Source: Sphaerimonospora mesophila NBRC 14179 = JCM 3151 (GTDB lineage: Bacteria > Actinomycetota > Actinomycetes > Streptosporangiales > Streptosporangiaceae). Taken from it: 41,110 nucleotides of DNA. Location: contig BCRI01000060.1 in assembly GCA_001552515.1 (NCBI GenBank), positions 1-41,110 of the forward strand, read 5' to 3'. The notes under the pieces were generated by a model, which saw only the letters and a program-made list of their open reading frames with translations, made no database searches and was not told the origin of the DNA. The position numbers and the translations under genes were made by a program. Below, one piece after another: positions 1 through 9,040 of this stretch. Each line of letters begins with the position of its first letter. The first letter of the stretch is position 1.

Positions 1-2
1 TG

Positions 3-548
3 GCGATGCCGGTGGCCCTCGGCATCATCTGGTCCTGGATCTTCGACCCGAAGTACGGTGCGGTCAACCGGCTGCTCGGCGGGATCGGGATCGACGGCCC
101 CCAGTGGCTGTCGGATCCGGCCTGGGCGATGCCCGTACTGGCGTCGGTGAACATCTGGCAGTACACCGGCTACACGATGCTGATCCTGCTGGCCGGGCTC
201 CAGGCGATCCCCCGCCAGATCAACGAGGCGGCCGAGATCGACGGCGCCGGGCCGGTCGAGCGCTTCTTCAGGGTCACGCTGCCGCTGCTGCGGCCGTCGA
301 TGTTCTTCGTGCTGGTCACCAACACGATCGGATCGTTCCAGATGTTCGACACCGTCTTCGTGATGACCCAGGGCGGGCCGGGCGGGGCGACCGACACCAT
401 GAACTTCCACATCTACCAGCAGGCGTTCCAGCTCTTCCGGACCGGCTACGCCTCGGCGCTAGCGATGGTGCTGTTCGGGCTGATCCTGCTGGTGACCCTC
501 GGACAGTTCCTCTATTTCCGCAAGCGGACCGTCTACGACTTCTCCTGA
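3..548 (+). CDS. Sugar ABC transporter permease, MalF/UgpA type (5' end outside window)
   Basis: This is an inner-membrane permease subunit of a carbohydrate ABC importer of the CUT1 kind. The reading frame is open to the left edge, so the gene starts upstream and only the last ~181 codons are visible; the first Met in the window is probably internal. The hydrophobic stretches are membrane segments. The cytoplasmic EAA loop, which docks to the ATPase, reads EAAEIDGAGPVERFFRVTLP and is typical of MalF-family proteins. The C-terminus is charged (FRKRTVYDFS), as is usual. Its stop overlaps the next permease start (TGATG), so the two are translationally coupled. No ATPase gene is visible; such systems often share an MsiK-type ATPase encoded elsewhere. 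Confidence 0.9.
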   Translation, partial: AMPVALGIIWSWIFDPKYGAVNRLLGGIGIDGPQWLSDPAWAMPVLASVNIWQYTGYTMLILLAGLQAIPRQINEAAEIDGAGPVERFFRVTLPLLRPSMFFVLVTNTIGSFQMFDTVFVMTQGGPGGATDTMNFHIYQQAFQLFRTGYASALAMVLFGLILLVTLGQFLYFRKRTVYDFS

Positions 549-1381
549 TGCCGAACAACCTGAAGGCCACGATGAAGAGGATCGCGCTGTATCCGGTGCT
601 GCTCGCGGGGGCGGCGATCTCGCTCGCGCCGTACCTGATGACGTTGAACTCGGCGCTGAAGCCGCCGAAGGACGTGCTCACCACCCAGGCATGGGTGCCC
701 GCCGATCCGGTCACCTTCCAGAACTTCGCCGAAGTCTGGTCTGAGTACGACATGTCAGGCTTTCTGCTGCACACCGTGGTGTACGCGGGCCTGGTGACGC
801 TCGGACAGCTCGTCTTCGGCACGATGGCCGCGTACGCCTTCGGCCGGCTGGAGTTCCCGGGCCGGGACGCGCTGTTCTGGGGTTACCTGGCCACGATGAT
901 GGTGCCGCAGATCGTCACGCTGGTCCCGCTCTTCCTGATCATGCGGGAGTTCGGGATGATCGACACCTATCTGGGGCTGATCCTGCCGACCGCGTTCGGC
1001 ACGCCGTACGGAATCTTCCTGGTCCGGCAGTATTTCCGTACCATCCCGCGCGACCTGGAGTCGGCCGCGCAGATCGACGGGGCGAGCACCTGGGCGGTGC
1101 TGCTCAAGATCATATTGCCGCTCAGCAGGCCGATCCTGGCCACCCTCGCCACCGTCACCTTCATTCAGACCTGGAACACGCTGCTCTGGCCCCTGATCAT
1201 CACCAACAGCGACTACACGAGGGTCGTGACCCTCGGGATCTCGGCGCTGAAGGGTCAGTACACCTCGCAGTACCACATCGTGCTGGCCGCCGCCGCGCTC
1301 GCGCTGCTGCCGCTGATCGCGGTGTTCCTGCTGTTCCAGCGCCATATCGTCCGGTCGATCGCCCTTACCGGACTCAAGTGA
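548..1381 (+). CDS. Sugar ABC transporter permease, MalG/UgpE type
   Basis: This is the second membrane subunit of the importer, 277 aa. The ATG at 548 overlaps the TGA of the previous permease; the in-frame ATG at 572 is an alternative start. Visible features are an N-terminal membrane segment (YPVLLAGAAISLAPYL), several further hydrophobic segments, and an EAA-loop sequence (ESAAQIDGASTWAVLLKIIL) about two-thirds along. A longer reading frame open upstream in this phase overlaps the first permease and is an artefact of GC-rich DNA. Length and motif match MalG-like permeases. It forms an operon with the flanking permease and solute-binding protein. Confidence 0.92.
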   Translation: MPNNLKATMKRIALYPVLLAGAAISLAPYLMTLNSALKPPKDVLTTQAWVPADPVTFQNFAEVWSEYDMSGFLLHTVVYAGLVTLGQLVFGTMAAYAFGRLEFPGRDALFWGYLATMMVPQIVTLVPLFLIMREFGMIDTYLGLILPTAFGTPYGIFLVRQYFRTIPRDLESAAQIDGASTWAVLLKIILPLSRPILATLATVTFIQTWNTLLWPLIITNSDYTRVVTLGISALKGQYTSQYHIVLAAAALALLPLIAVFLLFQRHIVRSIALTGLK

Positions 1382-1409
1382 AACCCCCCGAGAGACAGGG
1401 CATTTCCAC

Positions 1410-2762
1410 ATGGTAAGAATCACGACAATACTCGCGGCGGTCGTCGTCCTCGCCCTCGCCACGGCATGCGGTTCCGGCTCGGACGACTCCGGCTCGGCGT
1501 CGGACTCCGGGCCCGGCGGCACGGTCACCCTCCGCTACGCGATGTGGGACGAGGTGCAGAAGCCGCCGATCGAGAAGTCGCTCGCCGAGTTCACCCGGCG
1601 CCACCCGAACATCAAGGTGACGATCGAGCTCAACAACTGGAACGACTACTGGAGCAAGCTGCAGACCCAGATCGCCGGCCGAACGGGACCGGACGTGTTC
1701 TGGAACCACGTCGCCTACTTCCCCCAGTTCAGTCAGCAGGGCGTGCTCACCGACATCGGGCCGCGCATCGAGGCCGACAAGATCGACATGTCGATCTACG
1801 ACCCCAAGCTCGTCGAGGGCTGGCAGGTGGGGGAGAAGACGTACGGCCTGCCCAAGGACTGGGACACCATCGCCCTCGTCTACAGCACCGCGGCGCTGAA
1901 GGAAGCCGGCCTGAGCCCGGCCGACCTCGAGGACCTCACCTGGAACCCGGATGACGGCGGCACCTTCGTCGAGGTGCTGCGGAAGCTGACCGTCGACGAG
2001 AACGGCAGGCACCCCGGCGAGGCCGGGTTCGACGAGAAGAAGATCAAGCGGTACGGCATCGCCCTGCAGGCCCCGACCGGTCAGCAGGACTGGTGGAACT
2101 TCGCCCTGCAGAACGGCTGCCGGCTCCAGGACCACCCGTGGGGCAGGTGGACCATCGACCAGCCCTCCTGCGTCCAGGCCATTCAGTTCGTCCAGGACCT
2201 GCGGCTGAAGTATCACGTCGCGGTCCCGGCCGCGGTCACCAACCCGCCCAACGGCCCCAGCCTCGACCAGGTGGTCGGCCGGGGCGACGCCGCGACCGCC
2301 ATGGACGGAAGCTGGATGCTGCGGGCGTACAACACCGCACTGCCGGACGGCGGCTTCGGCGTCGCCGACCTGCCGGCCGGGCCGGTCGGCAAGGGCAGCG
2401 TCTACAACGGCCTGTCCGAGGCGATCTACGCGGGGACCGAGCACCCCGAGGAGGCGTGGGAGCTGGTGAAGTGGCTGACCTCCCCGGACTCTCAGAAGAT
2501 CGTCGCCGAGGCCGGCTCGGTCTGGCCGGGCATTCCGAGCCTGAACGACGTCTTCGTCCAGGCATGGCAGGCCAAGGGCGTCGACGTCACCGGCTTCAAG
2601 AAGGCCGCCGAGGGCACGACCATGGGCTATCCCCTCACGCCGTCGTCGGCCACCTACAACGTGAAGGCGCTCGACATCTTCAACCAGGTGTGGCTCGGCC
2701 GGATGTCGGCCCAGGACGCCGCCACGAAGATCAACAAAGAGTCCAACGACGCGATCAAGTAA
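1410..2762 (+). CDS. Extracellular sugar-binding lipoprotein of the ABC importer
   Basis: This is a family 1 solute-binding protein, 450 aa, that captures the sugar outside the membrane and delivers it to the two permeases. The N-terminus is a lipoprotein signal: a short basic start, a hydrophobic core and a lipobox ending ATAC with the lipidated Cys at residue 20, followed by a Gly/Ser/Asp-rich linker. The mature part begins with beta-strand VTLRYAMWDE and has the usual family features (FTRRHPNIKVTIE, DVFWNHVAYFP, C-terminal AWELVKWLTSPDSQKIVAEAG). It lies 28 nt after the permease. The sugar cannot be read from sequence; the adjacent alpha-galactosidase suggests an alpha-galactoside or a galactose/arabinose-containing oligosaccharide. 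Confidence 0.93.
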   Translation: MVRITTILAAVVVLALATACGSGSDDSGSASDSGPGGTVTLRYAMWDEVQKPPIEKSLAEFTRRHPNIKVTIELNNWNDYWSKLQTQIAGRTGPDVFWNHVAYFPQFSQQGVLTDIGPRIEADKIDMSIYDPKLVEGWQVGEKTYGLPKDWDTIALVYSTAALKEAGLSPADLEDLTWNPDDGGTFVEVLRKLTVDENGRHPGEAGFDEKKIKRYGIALQAPTGQQDWWNFALQNGCRLQDHPWGRWTIDQPSCVQAIQFVQDLRLKYHVAVPAAVTNPPNGPSLDQVVGRGDAATAMDGSWMLRAYNTALPDGGFGVADLPAGPVGKGSVYNGLSEAIYAGTEHPEEAWELVKWLTSPDSQKIVAEAGSVWPGIPSLNDVFVQAWQAKGVDVTGFKKAAEGTTMGYPLTPSSATYNVKALDIFNQVWLGRMSAQDAATKINKESNDAIK

Positions 2763-2772
2763 ACTCGGCAAC

Positions 2773-3831
2773 ATGGGGGTTACCGGTCACATGCAAGGTC
2801 AGGGTGATCAGTCGGGCCGGGTCCGGTCCGCGAGCATCTGGGATGTCGCCCGTGTGGCCGGTGTCTCCCAGCAGACCGTCTCACGCGTCATCAACGGCAA
2901 GGCCAGGGTGAGCGGGGCGACCCGCGCCAAGGTCCTCGACGCGATCGCCGAGCTGGGCTACCGGCCCAACCGGCTCGCGCAGGCCCTCGCGGGCGGCCCC
3001 GTCCGCTCGGTCACCGTGCTGACCTCCGACACCGCCCTGTACGGTGCGGCCGCCACGCTGCGCGGGATGGAGGAGGCGGCCAGAGGAGCGGGCTTCTCGG
3101 TCGGGATCAGTGTGCTCGAAAGCGGCTCGAGCATGACCGACGTCGTGAGCCGGCTCAACCGGCCGGGAGAGGCGGTCATGGTGATCGCCTTCGACGAGCC
3201 CGGGCTCCGGGCCCTGCATGCCCTGCCCGCCGACGTGGCCGTGACCGCCGCGGTCGAGCACCATCCCGAGTCGGCGGGAGACCGCCGGTGGCAGGTGTGG
3301 CTCGACGACCGTGCCGCGGCCGCGCAGGCCACCCGATATCTCCTCGGCCTCGGCCACCGGACCGTCCACTACCTCGCCATCCCCTCCTCCACCAGCACGA
3401 TCGGCCAGCGCACCCGGGGCTGGCTGGACGCGCTGGAAGGTGCGGGCAGGCCGGCCCCAGAACCGCTGCAGGGCGGCTGGAGCCCGCGCTCCGGTTACCT
3501 GGCGACCCGCGGCCTGCTGGAGGACCGGTCGGTGACCGCCGTTCTGTGCGGCAACGACGACCTCGCCCTCGGCGTCATGCGCGCGGCGCGGGAGGCGGGG
3601 CGGGACATCCCCGGCGATCTCAGCGTGATCGGCTTCGACGACTCGCCCGCCTCGGCGTACCTCAACCCCTCCCTCACCACCGTCCGCCTGGACTTCGAAG
3701 GGCTCGGCAGGGCGTGTTTCGGCCTGCTGCACCGGAAGCTGGAGCCGGAGGCGGCCGCGCCGGTCCCCGTGTGGGACGAGCCCGCACTCATCCTGAGAGA
3801 GAGCAGCGGTCCGCTGTCGCGAAACGCGTGA
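2773..3831 (+). CDS. LacI-family transcriptional regulator
   Basis: This is a 352-aa DNA-binding regulator, very likely the local sugar-responsive repressor. The LacI-type helix-turn-helix lies at residues 22-42 (SIWDVARVAGVSQQTVSRVI), followed by the hinge region LGYRPNRLAQAL. A periplasmic-binding-protein-like effector domain fills the rest and ends with the typical IGFDDSPASAYLNPSLTTVR segment. It starts 10 nt after the solute-binding protein, so it is probably in the same operon and may autoregulate with it. An internal Met at 2791 is an alternative start. A candidate operator is the perfect palindrome at 7858-7871. The operon promoter lies outside the window, so a second operator cannot be checked here. 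Confidence 0.93.
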   Translation: MGVTGHMQGQGDQSGRVRSASIWDVARVAGVSQQTVSRVINGKARVSGATRAKVLDAIAELGYRPNRLAQALAGGPVRSVTVLTSDTALYGAAATLRGMEEAARGAGFSVGISVLESGSSMTDVVSRLNRPGEAVMVIAFDEPGLRALHALPADVAVTAAVEHHPESAGDRRWQVWLDDRAAAAQATRYLLGLGHRTVHYLAIPSSTSTIGQRTRGWLDALEGAGRPAPEPLQGGWSPRSGYLATRGLLEDRSVTAVLCGNDDLALGVMRAAREAGRDIPGDLSVIGFDDSPASAYLNPSLTTVRLDFEGLGRACFGLLHRKLEPEAAAPVPVWDEPALILRESSGPLSRNA

Positions 3832-3929
3832 CCTCTTGAGTGACTTTCTTTCCTGATTGTTCCGCTTCGAGCGCGATCAGGCCGCGTCGGCGTGTCCGCG
3901 TGGCCTGCCGCATCCCCCGAAAGGTCGTA

Positions 3930-6011
3930 ATGATCGTCCATGACCCCTCGCGCCGGCTGTGGGTCCTGTCCGGGCCGGCGTCCTCCTATGTCCTGCATCT
4001 GGACGCGGAGGACCGGCTGCACGCCCTCCACTGGGGGCCGCGGCTGACCCTGGAGCAGGCCCGCACTCTGCTGGATCGGCCGAGACCCGCCCACCGGGGA
4101 TTCGAGGACCCCGCCGACGGGGTCCTCGACCTGTCCGCCGCGGGGGCGATGCGGTTCGGGGTCGCCGGGCTCCAGGTGCGCTTCGCCGACGGCACCCGTG
4201 ACCTGGAGCTGGTCTTCACGGGCGAGAGCCGTACCGGCGACCGGCTCGTCCTGGAGTTCGCCGACCGGCACTATCCGCTGACCGTGGCGTGCCACTACCG
4301 CCGGTACGGCGACAGCGATGTGATCGAGCGCCACCTGGTGCTGCGCAACGGCGGAGACCCGGTCACCGTGGTACGCGCGGACTCGGCCACGTGGGTGCTG
4401 CCGCGGTCGGCCGGATACCGGCTCAGCGGCGTACGCGGGCAGTGGAGCGCGGAGACCCGGCTGCACCGGGCCGAGCTTCCGTACGGGGAGACCATGCTGA
4501 CCAGCCGCCGCGGGGTCACCGGCCACCAGGCCAATCCCTGGGCGATGATCGACGACGGCGGCGCCACCGAGGACCACGGGGTGGTCTACTCCTGCGCGCT
4601 GGCCTGGAGCGGCAGCTGGCGGCTGACCGTGCAGCGGCTGCCCACCGAGCGGGTGACGATGTCGGCCGGGTTCGGCCACGACCCGGTGACCTGGGAGCTG
4701 GGCGCCGGAGAAGAGCTGGTCACCCCGGTCTGCGCCGGGCTCTACTGCGAGGGCGGGTTCGGCGCGACCAGCCGGGCCTGGCACGACTACCAGCTCCGGC
4801 ACGTGCTGCCGCACCCGGGCGAGACGCGGCCGGTGCTGTACAACTCCTGGGAGGCCACGGGCTTCGACGTCTCGCTGGACGGGCAGATCCGGCTCGCCGA
4901 GCTGGCCGCGCGGATGGGCGTCGAACTGTTCGTGACGGACGACGGCTGGTTCGGCGCCCGCACCCACGACGCCGCCGGGCTCGGCGACTGGTACCCCAAC
5001 CCGCGGCGCTTCCCGGACGGGCTGGGGCCGTTGATCGACCGGGTGCACGAGCTGGGCATGCGGTTCGGCCTGTGGGTCGAGCCCGAGATGGTCAACCCCG
5101 ACAGCGACCTCTACCGCGCCCACCCCGACTGGGTGATCCACCGGCCGCACCGGCGCCGCACCCGGCACCGCAACCAACTCGTGCTGAACCTGAGCAGGCC
5201 CGAGGTGGCCGACTGGCTGTACCGCACTCTGGACGAGTTGCTCGCCAAGAACGACATCGACTTCCTCAAGTGGGACATGAACCGCCCCTTCACCGAGGCC
5301 GGCCCGGACGAGCGGCTGTGGCTCGACCACGTCCGGACCCTGTACGACGTGCTCGACCGGCTGCGGGCCGCCCACCCTCGTGTGCGCATCGAGTCGTGCA
5401 GCAGCGGTGGCGGCCGGGTCGACCTGGGCATCCTGCGACGTACCGACCAGGTGTGGACCTCCGACAACACCGACGCCCTCGACCGGCTGGAGATCCAGCA
5501 CGGCTTCTCCCAGCTCTACCCGGCGCGCGTGATGGGCGCCTGGGTGACCGACAGCCCCAACCCCTACACCGGACGGGAGGTCCCGCTCGACTTCCGCTTC
5601 CACGTCGCGATGGCCGGGGTGCTCGCCATCGGGGGCGCTCTGACCGAGTGGAGCGAAGCGGAGCTGGAACGGGCCGCCGAACTGGTCGCCGAATACAAGC
5701 GGATCCGCCCGCTGGTCCAGCACGGCCGGCAGTACCGCCTGCTGCCGCCGGACGGCGAGCTGTCGGCCGTGCAGTACCTCGCCCGGGACGGCGGGCAGCT
5801 CGTGGTCCTCGTCTTCCGGCGTGCCCGCCGGTTCGGCCACGCCGACGCCGGCATCCCGCTGCGCGGCCTGGACGCCCAGGCCCGCTATCGCGACCGGGCC
5901 ACCGGCCGGATCCATCACGGCGCGGTCCTGCTCACCCACGGCCTGTTCGCGGACCTGGCCCCCGGCGACTACGCCGGCGCCCTGGTCCACCTGGTCCGTG
6001 AGCAACCCTGA
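3930..6011 (+). CDS. GH36 alpha-galactosidase
   Basis: This is a 693-aa cytoplasmic enzyme (no signal peptide) that removes terminal alpha-galactose from oligosaccharides imported by the upstream transporter. An N-terminal beta-sandwich precedes a TIM barrel with DDGWFG at about 337-342. The nucleophile Asp449 lies in KWDMNR, and acid/base Asp512 lies in SDNTD, after the ESCSSGGGR substrate-binding loop; this is the GH36 signature. The C-terminal beta-domain ends near VHLVREQP. I chose the ATG at 3930 because a GAAAGG ribosome site sits 5-6 nt before it. The frame can be extended to a GTG at 3840, but that adds an Arg-rich stretch unlike the family. It follows the LacI gene by 98 nt and ends at a bidirectional hairpin. 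Confidence 0.95.
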   Translation: MIVHDPSRRLWVLSGPASSYVLHLDAEDRLHALHWGPRLTLEQARTLLDRPRPAHRGFEDPADGVLDLSAAGAMRFGVAGLQVRFADGTRDLELVFTGESRTGDRLVLEFADRHYPLTVACHYRRYGDSDVIERHLVLRNGGDPVTVVRADSATWVLPRSAGYRLSGVRGQWSAETRLHRAELPYGETMLTSRRGVTGHQANPWAMIDDGGATEDHGVVYSCALAWSGSWRLTVQRLPTERVTMSAGFGHDPVTWELGAGEELVTPVCAGLYCEGGFGATSRAWHDYQLRHVLPHPGETRPVLYNSWEATGFDVSLDGQIRLAELAARMGVELFVTDDGWFGARTHDAAGLGDWYPNPRRFPDGLGPLIDRVHELGMRFGLWVEPEMVNPDSDLYRAHPDWVIHRPHRRRTRHRNQLVLNLSRPEVADWLYRTLDELLAKNDIDFLKWDMNRPFTEAGPDERLWLDHVRTLYDVLDRLRAAHPRVRIESCSSGGGRVDLGILRRTDQVWTSDNTDALDRLEIQHGFSQLYPARVMGAWVTDSPNPYTGREVPLDFRFHVAMAGVLAIGGALTEWSEAELERAAELVAEYKRIRPLVQHGRQYRLLPPDGELSAVQYLARDGGQLVVLVFRRARRFGHADAGIPLRGLDAQARYRDRATGRIHHGAVLLTHGLFADLAPGDYAGALVHLVREQP

Positions 6012-6020
6012 CGACGGGTG

Positions 6021-6051
6021 CGGCCGCCGGCGCCCCGAACGCCGGCGGCCG
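6021..6051. terminator. Bidirectional hairpin between convergent genes
   Basis: A perfect 12-bp GC stem (6021-6032 paired with 6040-6051) with a 7-nt loop lies between the alpha-galactosidase stop (6011) and the stop of the converging lectin/glycosidase (6059). There is no T-tract, as is common for actinomycete terminators. It could serve both strands. Confidence 0.75.
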
Positions 6052-6058
6052 TCGCGGC

Positions 6059-7777
6059 CTACCGGGGCGTCAGCGTGAGCCGGTAGGCGCCGGAGGGGTC
6101 CTCGCCGGTGATCGGGATCGTGACGCCGCCGTTGGTGACGGGGTAGGCGGTCGACCAGAGCCGGGTCGCCGCCGACACGTTCGTCGTGCGTCCCGAGCCC
6201 GGGACGTACTCCAGCGTGGCGGTGACGGAGGAGCCCAGGCCGCCGATCCCGTCGACCCGGATCGTGTTGTTGCCGGACGCGCCGCCGAAGACGAGGCTGA
6301 ACGCGCGTGCGCCGGCGTCGTAGGCGGCCACGCCGTCGTTGTTGTTCGTGGTCGGCGTCACCTTGACGATGTCGCCGGTCTGATCGCCGTACCACTTGTA
6401 CATCCAGTACGACGCGGTCGGCCGGCCGTTGTACAGCAGGCCGTTGAGTGTGCCGGCCTCGTACCAGAACGCCCGCTGCGCGTCGCGCACGCCCGCGCGC
6501 TCGAACTGCGCCACGTAGTGGTTCGCGCTGCTGGGCACGTCGATCTCGCCGGTCGAGGCGTACTCGTTGATCGAGATGGGCCGCGGGGAGATGCCGAGCT
6601 CACGCTCCAGATTCCGGTAGGCCTGGACGTTGCCGGCGACCTGCCGCCAGCCGCTGAGCTCGTGCCACGACACCACCTCCGGCACCGTGTTCGTGGCCTT
6701 GGCGTTGGTCAGGAAGGACCGCATCCGGTTGACGTCCCAGTACGAGTAGCTCGGGCCCATGATGGCCGTGTTCGGCTCGCTCTGCCGGATCCGCCGGTAG
6801 GTGCGCACCCAGCCCTCGTTGAAGGAGACCCCCGACGCCGAGGGCCAGGTCCAGTCCGGCTCGTTCCACGGTTCCCAGGAGTCGATGTTGGTCACGCCCG
6901 CCGACTTCGCCGCCGCGATCATCTTGTCGATCCGGCTGTACCAGTCGTTCCAGTTCGTCCAGTGGTACGGAAACCCGTCGAAGCTGTCGGCCATGTCGAC
7001 CGTGATCACCGCACCGATCGCAGCGGCGTTCCGCCAGATGTCCAGGGTGTCGCCGATCGGGTTCGGGTAGCCGTTCGGCCGGTGCTCGTGCAGCGGCGGC
7101 GGCTGCCGGAGCTGCTTCAGCTTCAGCGGCTGCATCATCGACACCGGCGGGGTGTTCGCGTCGGCCAGGCCGTACAGCATGCCCGACCCGACCCGGCTGA
7201 CCGGTCGCACGACGCTGCTCGCGTCGACCACGAGGGTGCTGCCGCCCCCTCCGGTCGTGCCGGTCCACCGCTGGTTGCTCTGCCCGTTGCAGGTCCACAG
7301 GATGACCGGGGTGCCGTTGGCGGTGTTCGCGTGGTCGACGTCGAGGCACAGGCCGGACTGGACGCCCTTGATGGAGCCGTCGGAGTTCCGCTGCCACTTC
7401 TGGTTGGCCTGGCCGTTGCACGACCAGATGATCACCTGGGTGCCCGGTGAGGTCTGGTTGTTGTAGGCGTCCACGCACCGGCTGCCGTTCATCGTCCGCA
7501 GCTCACCGGCCGAGGTGAACTCGAACGCCTGGTTGGGCTGCCCGTTGCAGTCCCAGATGTTCAGGGCGGTGCCCGGCGTGTCGACGTTGCCCGCGACGTC
7601 CAGGCAGCGGCCGGAAGCGGCGCTGACCAGGGGTTCCGGTGCCGCTGACGCCGGCGGCGCCACCACCCAGGCGAAGGCGGTGACGATCGCGGTGAGGAGG
7701 CCGGCGGCGGCGACGGCCGGGGATCGCATGCGGCGGCCTGCCGCGGGGGCGGATGAACGGGCGGGTGATCGGTGCAC
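6059..7777 (-). CDS. Secreted ricin-B lectin (CBM13) glycoside hydrolase, clan GH-A, GH39-like
   Basis: This is a 572-aa secreted polysaccharide-active enzyme. The signal peptide has twin Arg at 15-16, a hydrophobic core and a likely cut after ASA at residue 45. A beta-trefoil lectin domain (about 46-165) shows three repeats with QxF/W ends (NQAF, NQKW, NQRW). After a Gly-rich linker comes a catalytic (beta/alpha)8 domain. Glu306 in WEPWNEP is the likely acid/base and Glu405 in ISINEYAS the likely nucleophile, the clan GH-A layout; the overall look is GH39-like. A small beta-sandwich ends the protein. The start is GTG at 7777 with GAGGAGA 8 nt upstream. Beside an alpha-galactosidase, a GH39 enzyme acting on gum or arabinogalactan side chains is one possibility, but the substrate is not proven by sequence. 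Confidence 0.8.
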   Translation of the reverse strand: MHRSPARSSAPAAGRRMRSPAVAAAGLLTAIVTAFAWVVAPPASAAPEPLVSAASGRCLDVAGNVDTPGTALNIWDCNGQPNQAFEFTSAGELRTMNGSRCVDAYNNQTSPGTQVIIWSCNGQANQKWQRNSDGSIKGVQSGLCLDVDHANTANGTPVILWTCNGQSNQRWTGTTGGGGSTLVVDASSVVRPVSRVGSGMLYGLADANTPPVSMMQPLKLKQLRQPPPLHEHRPNGYPNPIGDTLDIWRNAAAIGAVITVDMADSFDGFPYHWTNWNDWYSRIDKMIAAAKSAGVTNIDSWEPWNEPDWTWPSASGVSFNEGWVRTYRRIRQSEPNTAIMGPSYSYWDVNRMRSFLTNAKATNTVPEVVSWHELSGWRQVAGNVQAYRNLERELGISPRPISINEYASTGEIDVPSSANHYVAQFERAGVRDAQRAFWYEAGTLNGLLYNGRPTASYWMYKWYGDQTGDIVKVTPTTNNNDGVAAYDAGARAFSLVFGGASGNNTIRVDGIGGLGSSVTATLEYVPGSGRTTNVSAATRLWSTAYPVTNGGVTIPITGEDPSGAYRLTLTPR

Positions 7778-7857
7778 TGTCTCTTCTCCTCGGGTTGGGG
7801 CGCGGCGGGGGAGGCCGCACTGGGTGGCGGCGGCGGAGACGCGGACGGCAACTTCGG

Positions 7858-7871
7858 TGTTATCGATAACA
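7858..7871. promoter_or_regulatory. Perfect 14-bp palindrome, LacI-type operator
   Basis: TGTTATCGATAACA is its own reverse complement and has the central CG typical of LacI-family operators. It lies about 80 nt upstream of the GTG of the secreted lectin/glycosidase, in its presumed promoter region. The LacI regulator at 2773-3831 is the obvious candidate to bind it; that link is inferred. Confidence 0.7.
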
Positions 7872-8155
7872 TATGGATTTAGAAGCTCCGCTGTCGCCTG
7901 TCAAGACCCGACCGTCCGTCGGGGCGTCGCCCGGGAGTGGGTGAGGGTGGCCGGTGAAAGCGGACGTCCTCCCCTGGACCTCCGGTTTCATCTGTTCAGA
8001 GGCCTGTTCAGGGGCATGTCCGGAGTCCGGTGGACAGTCCCGCTCGCCCGCCGGCCCCACCGGCGCTGTGGTGAATGTTCACGACCGCTCGGCGTCCAGA
8101 ACGCATTGACGGGGGCATGTGAGAGCGGTAACACTTGGGCGTGCCGACCGGTGAC
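7872..8155. other. Non-coding gap between palindrome and GntR gene
   Basis: Together with 7778-7857 this forms a 378-nt stretch without a supported gene. The left part carries the leader and promoter of the lectin/glycosidase. In the right part I see no clear hairpin, repeat or conserved RNA. Short open frames here lack a ribosome site and family resemblance. Confidence 0.5.
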
Positions 8156-8905
8156 CTAGGCGAGGCTGCGGCGCAGGTTGGTCCGGTAGGAGTAGTGCTC
8201 GGGCAGGAAGTGGCTGATGGCCAGCTCCACCGGCCGCTCATCGGTGTCGAAGTAGAGCCGGTCGGCACGCAGCAGGGGATGACCGGTCGGGCAGCCGAGC
8301 CGCCGGGCGATCGACGGGTCGGCGAGGGCGACGGTGATGCTCTGGTCCGCCTGCGCGATGGGCGCCTCCAGCCGGGTGTCGAGCAGCCCGATGACGGTCA
8401 CGTCGCTGGTCGCCCCCTCGGTCCCGAGCTCCGGTACGGACGTCAGCTTCACGCCGATCTCCGGCGGGAGGAACACGGTGGTCAGGCAGAACGGCGTCGC
8501 GTCGTGCAGCCGGAGGAACGTGAGAGCGTAGACCGCGTCGCCGGACAGCCGCAGCCGGCCCGCCGCGTCCACGTCGACCCGCCGGTGCAGCGGCACGGTG
8601 ATGCTCATCCGCGTGTCGACGGACAGGCCCATGAGGTCCTCGACGGAGCCGAACTGCCGGATGTAGGCGCCGTTCCGCGAGGTGGCGAACGTCCCGCGCC
8701 CCGGAACGCGGTAGACCATGCCCTCCGCGACGAGTTCCTGGAAGGCGCGCCGCACCGTCTGGCGGCTCACCCCGTGCAGCTCGGCGAGCTCGGCCTCGGT
8801 CGGCAGGCGCCGTCCGTCCGCGTAGCGGCCCTGCAGGATCTGGTTGCGTACCTCCCGGGCGAGCACGGCATAGCCGCTCTCCCGGCGACCGGCGCTCGCA
8901 ACCAT
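8156..8905 (-). CDS. GntR-family regulator, HutC type (UTRA domain)
   Basis: This is a 249-aa ligand-responsive transcription factor. An N-terminal winged helix (about 12-75) contains LPTEAELAELHGVSRQTVRRA followed by the wing VPGRGTFAT. The remainder (about 95-235) is a UTRA-type ligand domain, ending near HFLPEHYSYRTNL, a very typical UTRA end. The start is ATG 8905, with GAGGTGGG about 4 nt upstream; an in-frame extension to 9064 has no such signal and is low-complexity. The ligand is unknown. It may control the neighbouring Mct/Mch-like genes, but a large hairpin separates it from them, so this is only positional inference. Confidence 0.9.
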   Translation of the reverse strand: MVASAGRRESGYAVLAREVRNQILQGRYADGRRLPTEAELAELHGVSRQTVRRAFQELVAEGMVYRVPGRGTFATSRNGAYIRQFGSVEDLMGLSVDTRMSITVPLHRRVDVDAAGRLRLSGDAVYALTFLRLHDATPFCLTTVFLPPEIGVKLTSVPELGTEGATSDVTVIGLLDTRLEAPIAQADQSITVALADPSIARRLGCPTGHPLLRADRLYFDTDERPVELAISHFLPEHYSYRTNLRRSLA

Positions 8906-9040
8906 GCCCACCTCGGTTTCCACGCACGCGGTGCGGCACCCTCCGCTCGGAAGGAAGGGTGACGGTGAAGGTCCTTCCGTCGCCGCCACTGCGGACGAGT
9001 CTCCGTCAAGCCTATCCGGCCCGCACCCCCCCAACCCACC

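Noticed and set aside
3866-3876. CGCTTCGAGCG as a second LacI operator before the alpha-galactosidase
   Set aside because: Only 4+4 bases pair around an odd centre and it does not resemble the 14-bp palindrome at 7858; such words are common in this DNA.
3840-3929. GTG start for a longer alpha-galactosidase
   Set aside because: It adds about 30 Arg-rich residues without a ribosome site, while ATG 3930 has GAAAGG at good spacing.
3495-6395. Very long open frame (966 codons) on the minus strand opposite the alpha-galactosidase
   Set aside because: It is antisense to a clear GH36 gene with all catalytic motifs. Its translation is Arg/Pro/Gly/Val-rich with no family pattern. It is a by-product of high GC, as are similar long frames opposite other genes.
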